Of a stretch of 64,000 nucleotides of DNA, positions 1-9,897 are shown piece by piece. Numbering within the stretch: position 1 is the stretch's first letter; each line of letters begins with the position of its first letter. The notes under the pieces are model-generated. The model had not been told where the DNA came from and did no database searches. It worked only from the letters and a program-made list of their open reading frames with translations. Location of the stretch: positions 40,909 through 104,908 of the IMG/VR virus record IMGVR_UViG_3300032093_000042, one strand, 5' to 3'. The translations under genes were made by a program, and so were the position numbers. The stretch comes from a virus.

Positions 1-354
1 GGTAATGAAGGTTATTTTGCAACAAACAAAGATACGATTTCACAAGTTGCTGATAATTTACAAAATATGTTATTAACTATACCAGGAGAACGTAGATTTA
101 ATAACAGTTTTGGTTCTGGACTTTATAATTTACTTTTTCAATCAATTGATAACGACGTTTCTAATGATATCATTTTGGATGTAATTCAACGAGATATTGA
201 TAAGTATTTAAAGGGTATAGCTATATTGAAAGTAGAATTATCTCAACAACAAGTGGAAAATAATGATAAAAATTCAATATTTATAAGTATTACGTTTAGA
301 TATAACAATACTATAGGCACAACACAACTAAATTTGGAAGGTAATAGAATATAA
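1..354 (+). CDS. gp25: Baseplate wedge protein, gp25-like (5' end cut by window)
   Basis: The reading frame is open from the first base, so the gene starts upstream of the window; the ATG at 67 is internal. The visible 117 residues have the gp25/GPW pattern: a YFAT segment, a DNLQNMLLT helix, the signature PGERRFNNSFGSGL, and a C-terminal beta region. In T4, gp25 is a small, lysozyme-fold-like wedge protein that binds gp6 and is shared by most contractile injection systems. It ends one base inside the gp6-like start (stop 352-354, ATG 354-356), which implies translational coupling. Family assignment is firm; only the N-terminus is missing. Confidence 0.9.
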   Translation, partial: GNEGYFATNKDTISQVADNLQNMLLTIPGERRFNNSFGSGLYNLLFQSIDNDVSNDIILDVIQRDIDKYLKGIAILKVELSQQQVENNDKNSIFISITFRYNNTIGTTQLNLEGNRI

Positions 355-2333
355 TGTCAAAATTAATAAATAAAACATTTGATGCTAATACAAAAGATAT
401 AAACTATCTTAATAGAGATTTTGCGTCACTTCGTCAACAGTTAATTGACTTTACAAAACAATATTACCCACAAAGTTATAAAGATTTTAGTGAAAGTTCA
501 CCTGGTCAAATTTTTATAGAACAAGCTGCATATGTCGGAGATGTATTATCTTACTATACAGATCAACAATTCTTTGAAAGTTTTATACAATTCGCACAAG
601 ATCGTAGAAACATCATTAATGGTGCTAAAATGTTGGGTTATAAACCTAAAGTATCCTCTGCGTCGTCTACGGGTGTTGATTTATTTCAACTATTGCCTGC
701 TAAACGAACTGAGAACAACGAATATATTCCTGACGAACGTTATTGTTTAATATTAAAACCATTTACACGATTAACAAGTGTATCGGGTATAGATTTTATT
801 GTTGAAGAAAGTGTAGATTTTAGTCAAGATACAAAATTTTCGCCGCGGGAAATTACTGTATACAATCGTGATAATACAGGAGCGCCTCAGTTTTATTTAA
901 TTAAAAAAACAACCAAAGCATATTCTGGAACGTTAATTGTTAAACAAATTTCCGTTGGCGAACAAACTCCATTTTTTAGTATAAAATTAAACGAAACTAA
1001 TGTTCTTAAAATTGTGAGTGTAACCGACAGTAATAATAATTCTTATTATGAAGTGGAGTATTTAGCTCAAGATACAATTCCTATAGAAATAGATAATGTT
1101 CCTCTTAATAATCAAACACTATCTTCATATAGAAATGAAACGCCGAAAATATTAAAATATTTAAGAACTGAAAAACGTTTTGTTACAACAATCGACGAAA
1201 ATAACCAAACAACAATACAATTCGGTGCTAATACTGAAAATTATGATAACACTATCATAGTACCAAATCCAACTAACATCGGCGTTTCATTATCAAATCT
1301 TAAAAATTTGAATATATCTCTTGACAATACAAATGTATTAAAGGCTAACAGTTATGGTACCTCACCGTCAAATACTACTCTTACTATTAGTTATATTGTT
1401 GGTGGAGGTGTAAATTCAAATGTAAATTCGGGTGAGATAAATAAGATTGTCGCCGTATCATATTTAAATGATGTAACATCTTTAACTGACAGCGAAGTTA
1501 TATTGTTAAATAATATACAAAATTCTTTGAGAGTTAATAACCCAGATTCTTCTTCGGGTGGAGACGATGCTGAAAGTGATGAAGAAATAAGACAAAATTC
1601 TATATTAAACTTTTCTGCACAGAATAGAATGGTTACTGACGACGATTTTATTTTAAGAGTATATGCTTTACCTCCACAATTAGGAAACATAGCAAAAGCT
1701 TATATTGAAAGCAATTTAACAAGAGAAGTTCAATACAACGGATTAATAAACGGAGTAGTAAATACATCAAATAATTCTACATTGGATTTGACACCTTTAA
1801 ATCCGTTAGATAGACGTAAATTTTTACAATCAAATAATCCATTTACAAACAATTTATATATTCTGGGTTACGATGTAAATAAAAATTTAACACAAATTAA
1901 CCCAGCGACATTACAAAATTTGGTTACTTATTTACAAAACTACAAAATACTTACAGATAGAATAAATATAGTAGATGGATATATCATAAATATAGGCGTT
2001 GAATTCAAAATATCTGTATTTAAAGGTTTCAATAAATCAGAAGTGTTAAACGCATGTATACAATCTGTTAAAAACTTTTTTGATATAGACAAATGGAGTT
2101 TTAACCAACCTATAAATTTAAGTCAGATTAATTTTGAAATAATGCAAAACGAAGGTGTACAGTCTGTTGTAGATATAACAGTTAAAAATTTAACTATTGA
2201 TGACGGTAATTATTCTCCCGTCGCATACAATATTACCATCGCTACACAAAACAACATAATTTATCCATCAAAAGATCCATCTATATTTGAAATAAAATAT
2301 CCCGATAGTGATATAAAAGCACTCGTAGTTTAA
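354..2333 (+). CDS. gp6: Baseplate wedge protein, gp6-like (Baseplate J family)
   Basis: This 659-aa protein matches T4 gp6 in length class and N-terminal pattern. A segment reading NYLNRDFASLRQQL is followed by SSPGQIFIEQAAYVGDVLSYY at about residues 45-65, the typical gp6 opening helices. The middle third is beta-rich and Asn-rich. The SDEEIRQN motif near residue 405 is typical of Baseplate J-like proteins. gp6 forms the iris-like ring of the wedge around the hub and contacts gp25 and gp7. The gene overlaps gp25 by one base and is followed by a TAA-T-ATG junction, so it sits in a translationally coupled wedge operon. Confidence 0.88.
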   Translation: MSKLINKTFDANTKDINYLNRDFASLRQQLIDFTKQYYPQSYKDFSESSPGQIFIEQAAYVGDVLSYYTDQQFFESFIQFAQDRRNIINGAKMLGYKPKVSSASSTGVDLFQLLPAKRTENNEYIPDERYCLILKPFTRLTSVSGIDFIVEESVDFSQDTKFSPREITVYNRDNTGAPQFYLIKKTTKAYSGTLIVKQISVGEQTPFFSIKLNETNVLKIVSVTDSNNNSYYEVEYLAQDTIPIEIDNVPLNNQTLSSYRNETPKILKYLRTEKRFVTTIDENNQTTIQFGANTENYDNTIIVPNPTNIGVSLSNLKNLNISLDNTNVLKANSYGTSPSNTTLTISYIVGGGVNSNVNSGEINKIVAVSYLNDVTSLTDSEVILLNNIQNSLRVNNPDSSSGGDDAESDEEIRQNSILNFSAQNRMVTDDDFILRVYALPPQLGNIAKAYIESNLTREVQYNGLINGVVNTSNNSTLDLTPLNPLDRRKFLQSNNPFTNNLYILGYDVNKNLTQINPATLQNLVTYLQNYKILTDRINIVDGYIINIGVEFKISVFKGFNKSEVLNACIQSVKNFFDIDKWSFNQPINLSQINFEIMQNEGVQSVVDITVKNLTIDDGNYSPVAYNITIATQNNIIYPSKDPSIFEIKYPDSDIKALVV

Positions 2334-2334
2334 T

Positions 2335-4227
2335 ATGCATACATTTATTTACTCATCTCAAGACACTTATATAAATAATTCCGAAAAATTTATTAATAAA
2401 AATTTTGGATTGGATGAAGTGTTAGAAATATATGCTTCTAATAAAGGCACAACTACTGTATATACGGATCCAAATTGGCATCCGGCGCCTATCACAGCTT
2501 CATCGTATGGTAATGAGGGTTGGTTAGCATATACTACATCTTCTTTTTGTATATATTCAGGAAGCAAATGGTACGCATTTAGTTTAAATTCATCAATAAT
2601 ACCATTTACATCGTTTATATCTAACTTTAACGGCAGACTTTCAAATGTAACAACCAATCCTAAAAAGGAATTGTACATTACGGGATCGTCGAATTTTGCA
2701 TCGGGTTCTTTTAGCGGCAGTATTTATATAACTAGTTACTCACATTTTACAGGTTCTTGGTCAACCGGTAGTTTTTCGGGTTCAATTTTACAAGGGGCTA
2801 CATTTTCTAATCTAAGATTAGGATCTACAATCTATACTATAAGTCCACTTACATCGTCGTTAAGTGGTACCGGTAGTTACAAAAATTTAAAAGGAGAAAT
2901 ACTCGGTAAATCAAATACAGGTATCCCATGTACTCCTGGATTTTATCAACCAGTAACTAATTTTACATCAGGATCTTTTACCGGTTCTTTTAGTGGATCT
3001 AATTTTAAAGGACTCGTACAAACACTTACATCAAGTAATTTGTATTATGTGGATGTTGTAAATTTTAAAGGTTATTTCAAAGGAATGTATAGTGGTTCTT
3101 TTACAAGACCATCCACAGCTACATATTTGAATTATCCAGAATTTTCCAGAACTCTTATTAAGTTTGACATTAACGATTTAAGTCAATCCATATCTAATAA
3201 CAAAATTAGCGGTTCAAACATTAAATTTACTTTAAACTTAAAATCATGTGGATCTAGAAATTTACCGTTAAATTATAAAATTTATGCTTATCCCGTAAGT
3301 CAGAGTTGGGATAACGGTAACGGTAGATATGCAGACGAGGGATCCCAATTGGGTGTTAGTTGGAATTATAAAAATTACGACGGCAACGGTTTGTGGTATG
3401 GATCCGAATCTACTAACGCTTATCAACAAGTTGATTATTTATTGTCTGCGTCATATTCTAGTGCTAGCTTTGAAAATCAAGGAGGTACTTGGTTTTATAA
3501 AGTACCACCTTCTTATACAAACAAACCTAAATGGATATGTTCTTCAAATACGTATCCGTCATTGGTAAATCAAAGTTTGATTTGTAGTCAATCTTTTAAT
3601 TATGGTCAACAAAGTGACATATCCATGGATATTACACGAATCGTTAGATCGTGGTTGTGTGGTTGTGTACCAAATCAAGGTTTAATATTGATAAGTTCAT
3701 TGGAATTATCTACACCACCTTTACAACAAACCAATGGGTTATTACAATTTTTTAGTAGAGATACAAATACTATTTATTCTCCTTATATTGATGTAGCTTG
3801 GGATAATAGTGTTTATAATACGGGCAGTTTATCGCCTGTTACTGGATCTGTTCAAAATGTAATTACATTGAATTATTTAAAAGATACATATAAGGCGGGT
3901 AGTTTACCAAGAATATTTGTATTTGCTAGAGACAGATATCCATTGAAGAACTTTCAAAAATCATATCAACAAGTATCAATGGTAACTCCTAAATATTTGC
4001 CCACAAGTTCTTACTATATGGTAAAAGATGCTGAATCCGAGGAGGTTTTAATTGGATTTGATGAATATACAAAATTAAGTTGTGATCCAAATCAAGGTAA
4101 TTATTTTGATTTACAAACCACAGGATTGCCTCAAGAACGTTATTTGAAAATATTTATTAAGACAGAATATACGGACGGTATAGTAGACATTACGGACACA
4201 CAAAAGGTATTTAAAATAATAAGATAA
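2335..4227 (+). CDS. Virion structural protein with WLAY module and GSFSGS repeats
   Basis: A 630-aa protein of unknown specific role in the baseplate operon. Residues about 45-85 hold an HPAP...YG..GWLAY...W module that occurs twice more in the gp15-like protein at 51784-53253; related modules are common in phage tail appendages. Residues 110-260 are rich in GSFTGSFSGS-type repeats. Around residues 265-480 a beta domain with SQSWDNGNGRY and GLWYGSES resembles DNRLRE-type structural domains, and the C-terminal 130 residues look like an ordered tail domain. The position between gp6 and the 1498-aa protein suggests a wedge-associated or short-fibre protein. That role is inferred from context only. 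Confidence 0.6.
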   Translation: MHTFIYSSQDTYINNSEKFINKNFGLDEVLEIYASNKGTTTVYTDPNWHPAPITASSYGNEGWLAYTTSSFCIYSGSKWYAFSLNSSIIPFTSFISNFNGRLSNVTTNPKKELYITGSSNFASGSFSGSIYITSYSHFTGSWSTGSFSGSILQGATFSNLRLGSTIYTISPLTSSLSGTGSYKNLKGEILGKSNTGIPCTPGFYQPVTNFTSGSFTGSFSGSNFKGLVQTLTSSNLYYVDVVNFKGYFKGMYSGSFTRPSTATYLNYPEFSRTLIKFDINDLSQSISNNKISGSNIKFTLNLKSCGSRNLPLNYKIYAYPVSQSWDNGNGRYADEGSQLGVSWNYKNYDGNGLWYGSESTNAYQQVDYLLSASYSSASFENQGGTWFYKVPPSYTNKPKWICSSNTYPSLVNQSLICSQSFNYGQQSDISMDITRIVRSWLCGCVPNQGLILISSLELSTPPLQQTNGLLQFFSRDTNTIYSPYIDVAWDNSVYNTGSLSPVTGSVQNVITLNYLKDTYKAGSLPRIFVFARDRYPLKNFQKSYQQVSMVTPKYLPTSSYYMVKDAESEEVLIGFDEYTKLSCDPNQGNYFDLQTTGLPQERYLKIFIKTEYTDGIVDITDTQKVFKIIR

Positions 4228-4228
4228 T

Positions 4229-4705
4229 ATGGCAAACATTCCATTAAATTACGATGTTGCTACCGACGAAGTTTCACAATTTAAAGAATTTGGAACATTT
4301 AATAATAATGTGGATTCGTTTGGAAATATACAATTGGTTTATTTAGTAGCACAATCCGTACAAGCTAATTTAAATTATGTAAAAATTCCACTCAAAAAGT
4401 TTGAGTATAATCAGAATAAAATAATTGACGCAAATACTGTAAGTTTTTCTGAATTAACCACTGTTGTAGGAGAGGAAAAGAGAAATGTAGATGAAATATT
4501 ACAACAATATAATGTACTTTTAGAAGAAAACAGATTGTTAAATCAAACAGTCAATGAACTTGTTGAAAAATATGAAAATAGCGATGATAAATCGGTTATA
4601 AATGCTTTAAAAAATACAATAATAGATTTAAGAATAAAATTAGGTCAGGGAAATGTGCCTTCGGATTTTAGTGACGATTTTCCATTTTTACCTTTAATTT
4701 CATAA
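4229..4705 (+). CDS. Small coiled-coil structural protein
   Basis: A 158-aa protein I do not recognise. Residues 1-75 look globular. Residues about 80-140 form a charged heptad-like stretch (VDEILQQYNVLLEENRLLN and following) predicted to be a coiled coil. The C-terminus is short and acidic (SDDFPFLPLIS). It has TAA-T-ATG junctions on both sides and lies between two large structural genes, so it is probably a virion or baseplate assembly component. A role as a linker or chaperone for the 1498-aa neighbour is possible but not shown. Confidence 0.55.
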   Translation: MANIPLNYDVATDEVSQFKEFGTFNNNVDSFGNIQLVYLVAQSVQANLNYVKIPLKKFEYNQNKIIDANTVSFSELTTVVGEEKRNVDEILQQYNVLLEENRLLNQTVNELVEKYENSDDKSVINALKNTIIDLRIKLGQGNVPSDFSDDFPFLPLIS

Positions 4706-4706
4706 T

Positions 4707-7700
4707 ATGCCTTACGATTATTTAACAATAAACACCAATGATCTTTCGTATGGAATAGTAAGTGCATCTTACTTGCCAGAAAATTTGCAATCTTTATATG
4801 AACAAAAATTAGTAAATGATTCTGCTTTTTTTGGCGATTCAGGCGACGACATCATAGAATTTACAGTTTACAATAACAATCAAGAACCACTTCTATTTAA
4901 TAGAATTGTTCCTAAAGTTACTTATAGTGTTATAAATTCAACATATAAAGACATAAACAATGTTGAACAATCTTATCAAGTTGCAAATCCATTTACAAAT
5001 TATGCTTTAAATAATAACGACCTGTTATTACATACGCAATTTGATTTAAAAATTAACGAACTTAGTCCCGGATTATATTATGTTTTATATAATCCTATAC
5101 GGAATATAGCTGGAAATTCTACAAATAAACTGTTTATAAAAGAAATCTCTCCTAGCAGAACTGAATTGAGATTGTCTTTTGCGTTTAATAGAAATACAAA
5201 TTTAACTTCTAATTTAGACGCTATTAAAATTTCAGCATTTGCTGAGAAAAAGTTTTTGTTTTTACAAATAATCGATCAAATTGTACCGATAATAGATACG
5301 AACCCAATTTTTAATAATTTTAATATTGAACAAAATAATTTTAATTACTATAAAATTACACAATTACTCGGTTTTAAAACAACGGCGGAATTACAATCTT
5401 TTATTAATGATACGTATGTCGGTTATAATAAAATATTAAATCTATCAAACGAAGACGACGTAGTAATTGAAAGTATAAAATTTACAGGTGTGTCTGAACA
5501 ACTTAAGAATTTTGTTTACACATATAATTTGTCCGAATTTACATTTAATGAAATATTGTCTGCATTTGAACTTATTGTTAGAAAAGTGTGCCAAGACGCA
5601 ATTTTACAAAGAACGACTTTATTAAATACAGATTTACAAGAAACATTAAACGTATTTTTAAAAATTATTTATACAGATTGGTTGTTGCCAAAAACAAGCA
5701 ATCTTTTAGAAAAATACACCAATAAATTTTACGATTATTATAAAAACGCTTTAAATTTTGATAATGGAAATTTAGTTAAAATTTTAACACATACGAGTTA
5801 TTTTAACGAAGTTGACGGCGTTGCAAATATTCAAATAAAATTGGATGAACCTTTGCCGCTTGAATATAGTTTAAAAGATACATGTTGGATTTCAAACATT
5901 TCATTATCTCCGTTATACTTTAAAACAAATTTATATACAGCGCCGATATCTAGAAAAGTATTTTTGAACGGTACAAATTTTACGGTTGGAGTACCAAAAG
6001 TAACTCTTGCAAGTGAAACGTTTACGGAAGTGGACGATAATACCGTATTTTCGGCTGAATCTAAATTAAAAACAAAGGTCAATGATTTATTAATCAATTA
6101 TGACGATTTTTCAAATTTCATTAATTTTTCATCTGCCGAATTAAGAACAAAAATTGCAAAAAATAAGATTTTAAAGTATAATTCATATGTTGATTCAGCC
6201 AACAGTATCAAATCCAACGCAAATAACACTTCAAACTCATCTATATCTGCGTCGTATAATCAAGAATTAAAAACTGTAACTGAACAACAGATATCTTTAT
6301 TAAATAGTTTTGATGACTATGAATCATATTTGTTTTATTATACAGGAAGTATAGACGATAAAATTGATTTGGGTATAGAATTTGATAAAGTTAATTATAA
6401 CAGTTTATTTTATCAACTTCCACAATACATAAAAAATCAACAATCATATGAAGATTATGTTAAGTTTACTGCGATGGTAGGTCATTTTTTTGATAATATA
6501 TTGGTTTTTATTAAAAAATTTCCAAAATCATATCCTCTTGATTACAACGATAATAATCATTATCCAAAAAATTATATTGAAGAACTGTTAAATTCGTTTA
6601 ATTGGGACGTAACAAATTTTAAATTTAATACCAGTGATATAAATCAACTTTTATTTAATAATCAAGAAACAACTGGTAGTTTATCGTCATCATACTTTGA
6701 CTATGCAAAATCTATATTTAATAGAATTGCTAATAATTTAAATTACATTTACAAAACCAAAGGTACAGCCACTTCTTTTAATTTAATACGTACTATATTC
6801 GGTATAAATTCAGATTTAATTAATGTAACGGAATATAGTAGTCCTGATGTATTAGCTAATAAAAATGTATTTTATGATTTTGATGACGTTATATACGCTA
6901 CAAAATACGACACAGATCAATATGTAAAATTTAATTTTACAAGTAGTGAGTATACTTACAATTTTAAACAAGACAGTATTAGTGGCAGTTACACAGGAAG
7001 TTATACAGGCGATAATATTTATATAACCCGTTCTTTTATAGAAAATTTTACAGGAGTTTCCACCGTAGAAATGTCTTTTAGGTCCAATAATTGGAAAAAA
7101 TATAATTTTCAACAAAGAATTCCTTTAATTAAAAAAATAAGAAATAAAAATGTAGATTGGCAAATTTATTTAAGTAAAACTAAACAAAAAGAATCTGCCA
7201 AATTAATATTTGAGTTTACTCCTATTGAATCATTAACTACATCCAGTATATCAAGTATAGAATTACCTTATTTGAATGGCGACTTTTATACGTTTATGTT
7301 AAGAAAAGAACCAAATAGTAATATACGATTTGATTCTCTTCAATCAACATCTTCAAATACACAAGTTATAGGTTTTTATGGAAATTATAATGTTACTCAA
7401 TCAATTAACAATGTATATTATCCAAATTCAAACAAATTTACGCCACAAAATTATACATTGGCGGTAAATCAGTATTATGGTAGTTCTTTAAACTTTACCG
7501 ATAGAAAAACCAAGAGCATTTTATATGGACAAGATCAATATTTTTCATCAGGAAGCTATTATGTAGGAAATTATTCATCATCCATTCAATTTTATGGAAA
7601 TATAGATAAAATAAAAATACAAAAATATGCGTTGAACGATTCCGATTTTAATGAACATTCTTATAACTTAAATTCTATTTCTATACCGGATAAATCTCAG

Positions 7701-9203
7701 ACATATGAAAATTTATATTATTTATGGTCGTTTGATACACCTGTAAATTTGTACGGTACAAGTTATGCAATTGTTAACAATCAAAATACACGTTACAACA
7801 ACTATTTTTACGCTTATAATTTTAACAGAAATACAAAAACTAGAGGATATCCACATTGTGATACAATCTCAACTGATATTTTTCCTTATCAGTTTGAAAA
7901 ATTTAATATTAAACAAGCAATAAATTCAAATAAATACGGCCCTAATTATAAAGCAAATGCTAATATTAATAAAATAACACAAGAAATCAATTCAAATTTA
8001 GTACCATACGAATATTCTACATATACAACCGATATATTAGGTAGCGATTCAAATCTCGTAGGATATTATATCTCTCCATATAACTATTTAAACAATAAAA
8101 TTGAAGACTTTTTGGGCAAAGAAGGTATAAGTGATATTATCGGCGATCCTAAATATTTAACTTCTAGAAGTTATCCAGAATTAAAGAACAGACAACTTGA
8201 ATTTTCACAAACAAATCAAAAGTATGTATATCCACAAGAGTTTTATACAACTTATAAATTTTATATTGATTTTTCAATATTTGACTTTGTTAAAAAAATA
8301 AATCCTACACGCAGTGCGTTAAAAACAGGTCTATTATTAGAACCATCAATTTTCGAACGTGTTAAATTTAATTACAAAGACGTTGTATTTAATACAATTG
8401 ATTCAAACGATACAAGTAGTTTATTATATTACAATATAAATACTAGATTTACGTCGTCATTAATAAACACAAATGATACATCAAGTAATACCACAATTGA
8501 TATTAATCTAAATTATCTTCAAACTGACCACAATACCTTTAATTATTCAACGTTTGAAATAAAAGACATCGTCGATAATCGTGATTTTATTTTTGCTAAC
8601 AAAGGAAAGTATGTTTATGTAGATACAACTGGATTTAACATTAGAAATGTTGTTAATTTGCCCACTGAAGATCATTATCAAATGACCAATAATGTTTCAC
8701 ACTCATATATTACATTCACTTCTAGTTATAATTCAGTACAAACTCTAGGATCTGGTTCTGGTTTACCGTTTAATCAAATCACAGGCAGTCGTTCATTAAA
8801 AAATCTTTATAGTGGATCTTTGGGGAGTGGATATTCAAATAGACATTTGAGTAAGTTTGTAAAAGTTGGTACGAGGGTCAAAAAACAAGCTTTGTCTGGC
8901 TCTTTTTATACAAATAATAACGGCGTAACTACTTTAGTAGCTGGAAAAATAAAATACTATTCTTATACAAAAGGTAAAAATGATTATACTACAACTGTAA
9001 ATCGTAAAGGATTGCCTAACGGAAGTTCTCCTATTATTTCAATACCTGGATTTTTAAGCGTTGATATTGAAAGTGATAATTTTCCAATATATGGAACACT
9101 CACCGGATCGGCAGGATCGCCAAATAGTATATTTATACAGTCGCCGTTAACGTGTTCTACGTGTACGAGCGCTAGTTTGAATAATTACATTATGAATTTA
9201 TAA
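4707..9203 (+). CDS. Very large baseplate structural protein, candidate gp7 equivalent
   Basis: A 1498-aa Asn/Tyr/Ser-rich protein with no enzymatic motif. In T4 the gene after 6 is 7, a 1032-aa wedge protein, and this gene's position and size make it the best candidate for that role, but no gp7 signature is recognised. Residues 480-560 are Ser/Asn-rich and coil-like. The region near residue 685 (IYKTKGTATSFNLIRTIFGI) resembles a segment common in large tail proteins. A beta domain around residues 870-1000 looks like a concanavalin-type sugar-binding fold (LYYLWSFD, SGSYYVGNYSSSIQFYG), which is weak evidence. It starts one base after the preceding stop, and 49 bases separate it from the next gene. 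Confidence 0.6.
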   Translation: MPYDYLTINTNDLSYGIVSASYLPENLQSLYEQKLVNDSAFFGDSGDDIIEFTVYNNNQEPLLFNRIVPKVTYSVINSTYKDINNVEQSYQVANPFTNYALNNNDLLLHTQFDLKINELSPGLYYVLYNPIRNIAGNSTNKLFIKEISPSRTELRLSFAFNRNTNLTSNLDAIKISAFAEKKFLFLQIIDQIVPIIDTNPIFNNFNIEQNNFNYYKITQLLGFKTTAELQSFINDTYVGYNKILNLSNEDDVVIESIKFTGVSEQLKNFVYTYNLSEFTFNEILSAFELIVRKVCQDAILQRTTLLNTDLQETLNVFLKIIYTDWLLPKTSNLLEKYTNKFYDYYKNALNFDNGNLVKILTHTSYFNEVDGVANIQIKLDEPLPLEYSLKDTCWISNISLSPLYFKTNLYTAPISRKVFLNGTNFTVGVPKVTLASETFTEVDDNTVFSAESKLKTKVNDLLINYDDFSNFINFSSAELRTKIAKNKILKYNSYVDSANSIKSNANNTSNSSISASYNQELKTVTEQQISLLNSFDDYESYLFYYTGSIDDKIDLGIEFDKVNYNSLFYQLPQYIKNQQSYEDYVKFTAMVGHFFDNILVFIKKFPKSYPLDYNDNNHYPKNYIEELLNSFNWDVTNFKFNTSDINQLLFNNQETTGSLSSSYFDYAKSIFNRIANNLNYIYKTKGTATSFNLIRTIFGINSDLINVTEYSSPDVLANKNVFYDFDDVIYATKYDTDQYVKFNFTSSEYTYNFKQDSISGSYTGSYTGDNIYITRSFIENFTGVSTVEMSFRSNNWKKYNFQQRIPLIKKIRNKNVDWQIYLSKTKQKESAKLIFEFTPIESLTTSSISSIELPYLNGDFYTFMLRKEPNSNIRFDSLQSTSSNTQVIGFYGNYNVTQSINNVYYPNSNKFTPQNYTLAVNQYYGSSLNFTDRKTKSILYGQDQYFSSGSYYVGNYSSSIQFYGNIDKIKIQKYALNDSDFNEHSYNLNSISIPDKSQTYENLYYLWSFDTPVNLYGTSYAIVNNQNTRYNNYFYAYNFNRNTKTRGYPHCDTISTDIFPYQFEKFNIKQAINSNKYGPNYKANANINKITQEINSNLVPYEYSTYTTDILGSDSNLVGYYISPYNYLNNKIEDFLGKEGISDIIGDPKYLTSRSYPELKNRQLEFSQTNQKYVYPQEFYTTYKFYIDFSIFDFVKKINPTRSALKTGLLLEPSIFERVKFNYKDVVFNTIDSNDTSSLLYYNINTRFTSSLINTNDTSSNTTIDINLNYLQTDHNTFNYSTFEIKDIVDNRDFIFANKGKYVYVDTTGFNIRNVVNLPTEDHYQMTNNVSHSYITFTSSYNSVQTLGSGSGLPFNQITGSRSLKNLYSGSLGSGYSNRHLSKFVKVGTRVKKQALSGSFYTNNNGVTTLVAGKIKYYSYTKGKNDYTTTVNRKGLPNGSSPIISIPGFLSVDIESDNFPIYGTLTGSAGSPNSIFIQSPLTCSTCTSASLNNYIMNL

Positions 9204-9252
9204 TACATTTTTTTATTAAAAACTCAAAACGATTGATAATTATTAAATATAT

Positions 9253-9891
9253 ATGGCATATCTAAATAACAACGTTCTCACCGTTAACGCTATTTTAACT
9301 AAAAAAGGTCGTGAAGTGTTGGCAAAGACAGGTGGATTAAATATTACCGCTTTTGCTTTGTCTGACGATGAAATTGATTATACACAATTTAATCCAACAC
9401 ATCCACTAGGCAGTGCTTATTATGACATTGCCATTCGTAATACTCCTATAATGGAACCTATTACGGATGAGTCACAAATGTTGAAGTATAAACTAGTGAC
9501 ATTAAATAACGGCGTTACATCCGTTCCTACAATTACTATAGCACCACCAACAATTTCAATACCTCGTACATATACGTCGGCGATAGATGTAATTCCAAGT
9601 ACTACACCTACATATAACGTAAACTTAGGATATACCGCTATTTTAGCAAATAAGAACGTTGGTACTTTAGTTGTAACCGAAACTAACAATTTAAATAGTA
9701 GTACATCTACTATTCCAACATTTAGTGGCGATTTGTCTTCACAATCGTCACAAGTTGTTATAGGAAATAAGTTTCGTTTTATACCAAACAATTCTTTATC
9801 AACAACAACAACAACAAATATTACAATTATTGGAAATGAAAGTGGCGGTAGTGCATCTATAACCGTTACTGTAAGCGTTCCTACAACCTAA
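9253..9891 (+). CDS. Structural protein with TKKGRE/LSDDEIDY N-terminus
   Basis: A 212-aa protein. Residues 1-50 carry the pattern NAILTKKGREVLAK...NITAFALSDDEIDY, which I associate with small virion proteins of large T4-like phages; no biochemical function is known to me. Residues 95-212 are a Thr/Ser/Val-rich beta region resembling an Ig-like domain. It is immediately upstream of a 369-aa protein, and the pair looks like a cassette repeated at 11040-14450 (see findings). It is probably part of a tail or baseplate appendage. Confidence 0.55.
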   Translation: MAYLNNNVLTVNAILTKKGREVLAKTGGLNITAFALSDDEIDYTQFNPTHPLGSAYYDIAIRNTPIMEPITDESQMLKYKLVTLNNGVTSVPTITIAPPTISIPRTYTSAIDVIPSTTPTYNVNLGYTAILANKNVGTLVVTETNNLNSSTSTIPTFSGDLSSQSSQVVIGNKFRFIPNNSLSTTTTTNITIIGNESGGSASITVTVSVPTT

Positions 9892-9897
9892 TTTATT

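Noticed and set aside
37-66. Start of gp25 at ATG 67
   Set aside because: The frame is open to base 1 with family-typical residues (YFAT...) before this ATG.
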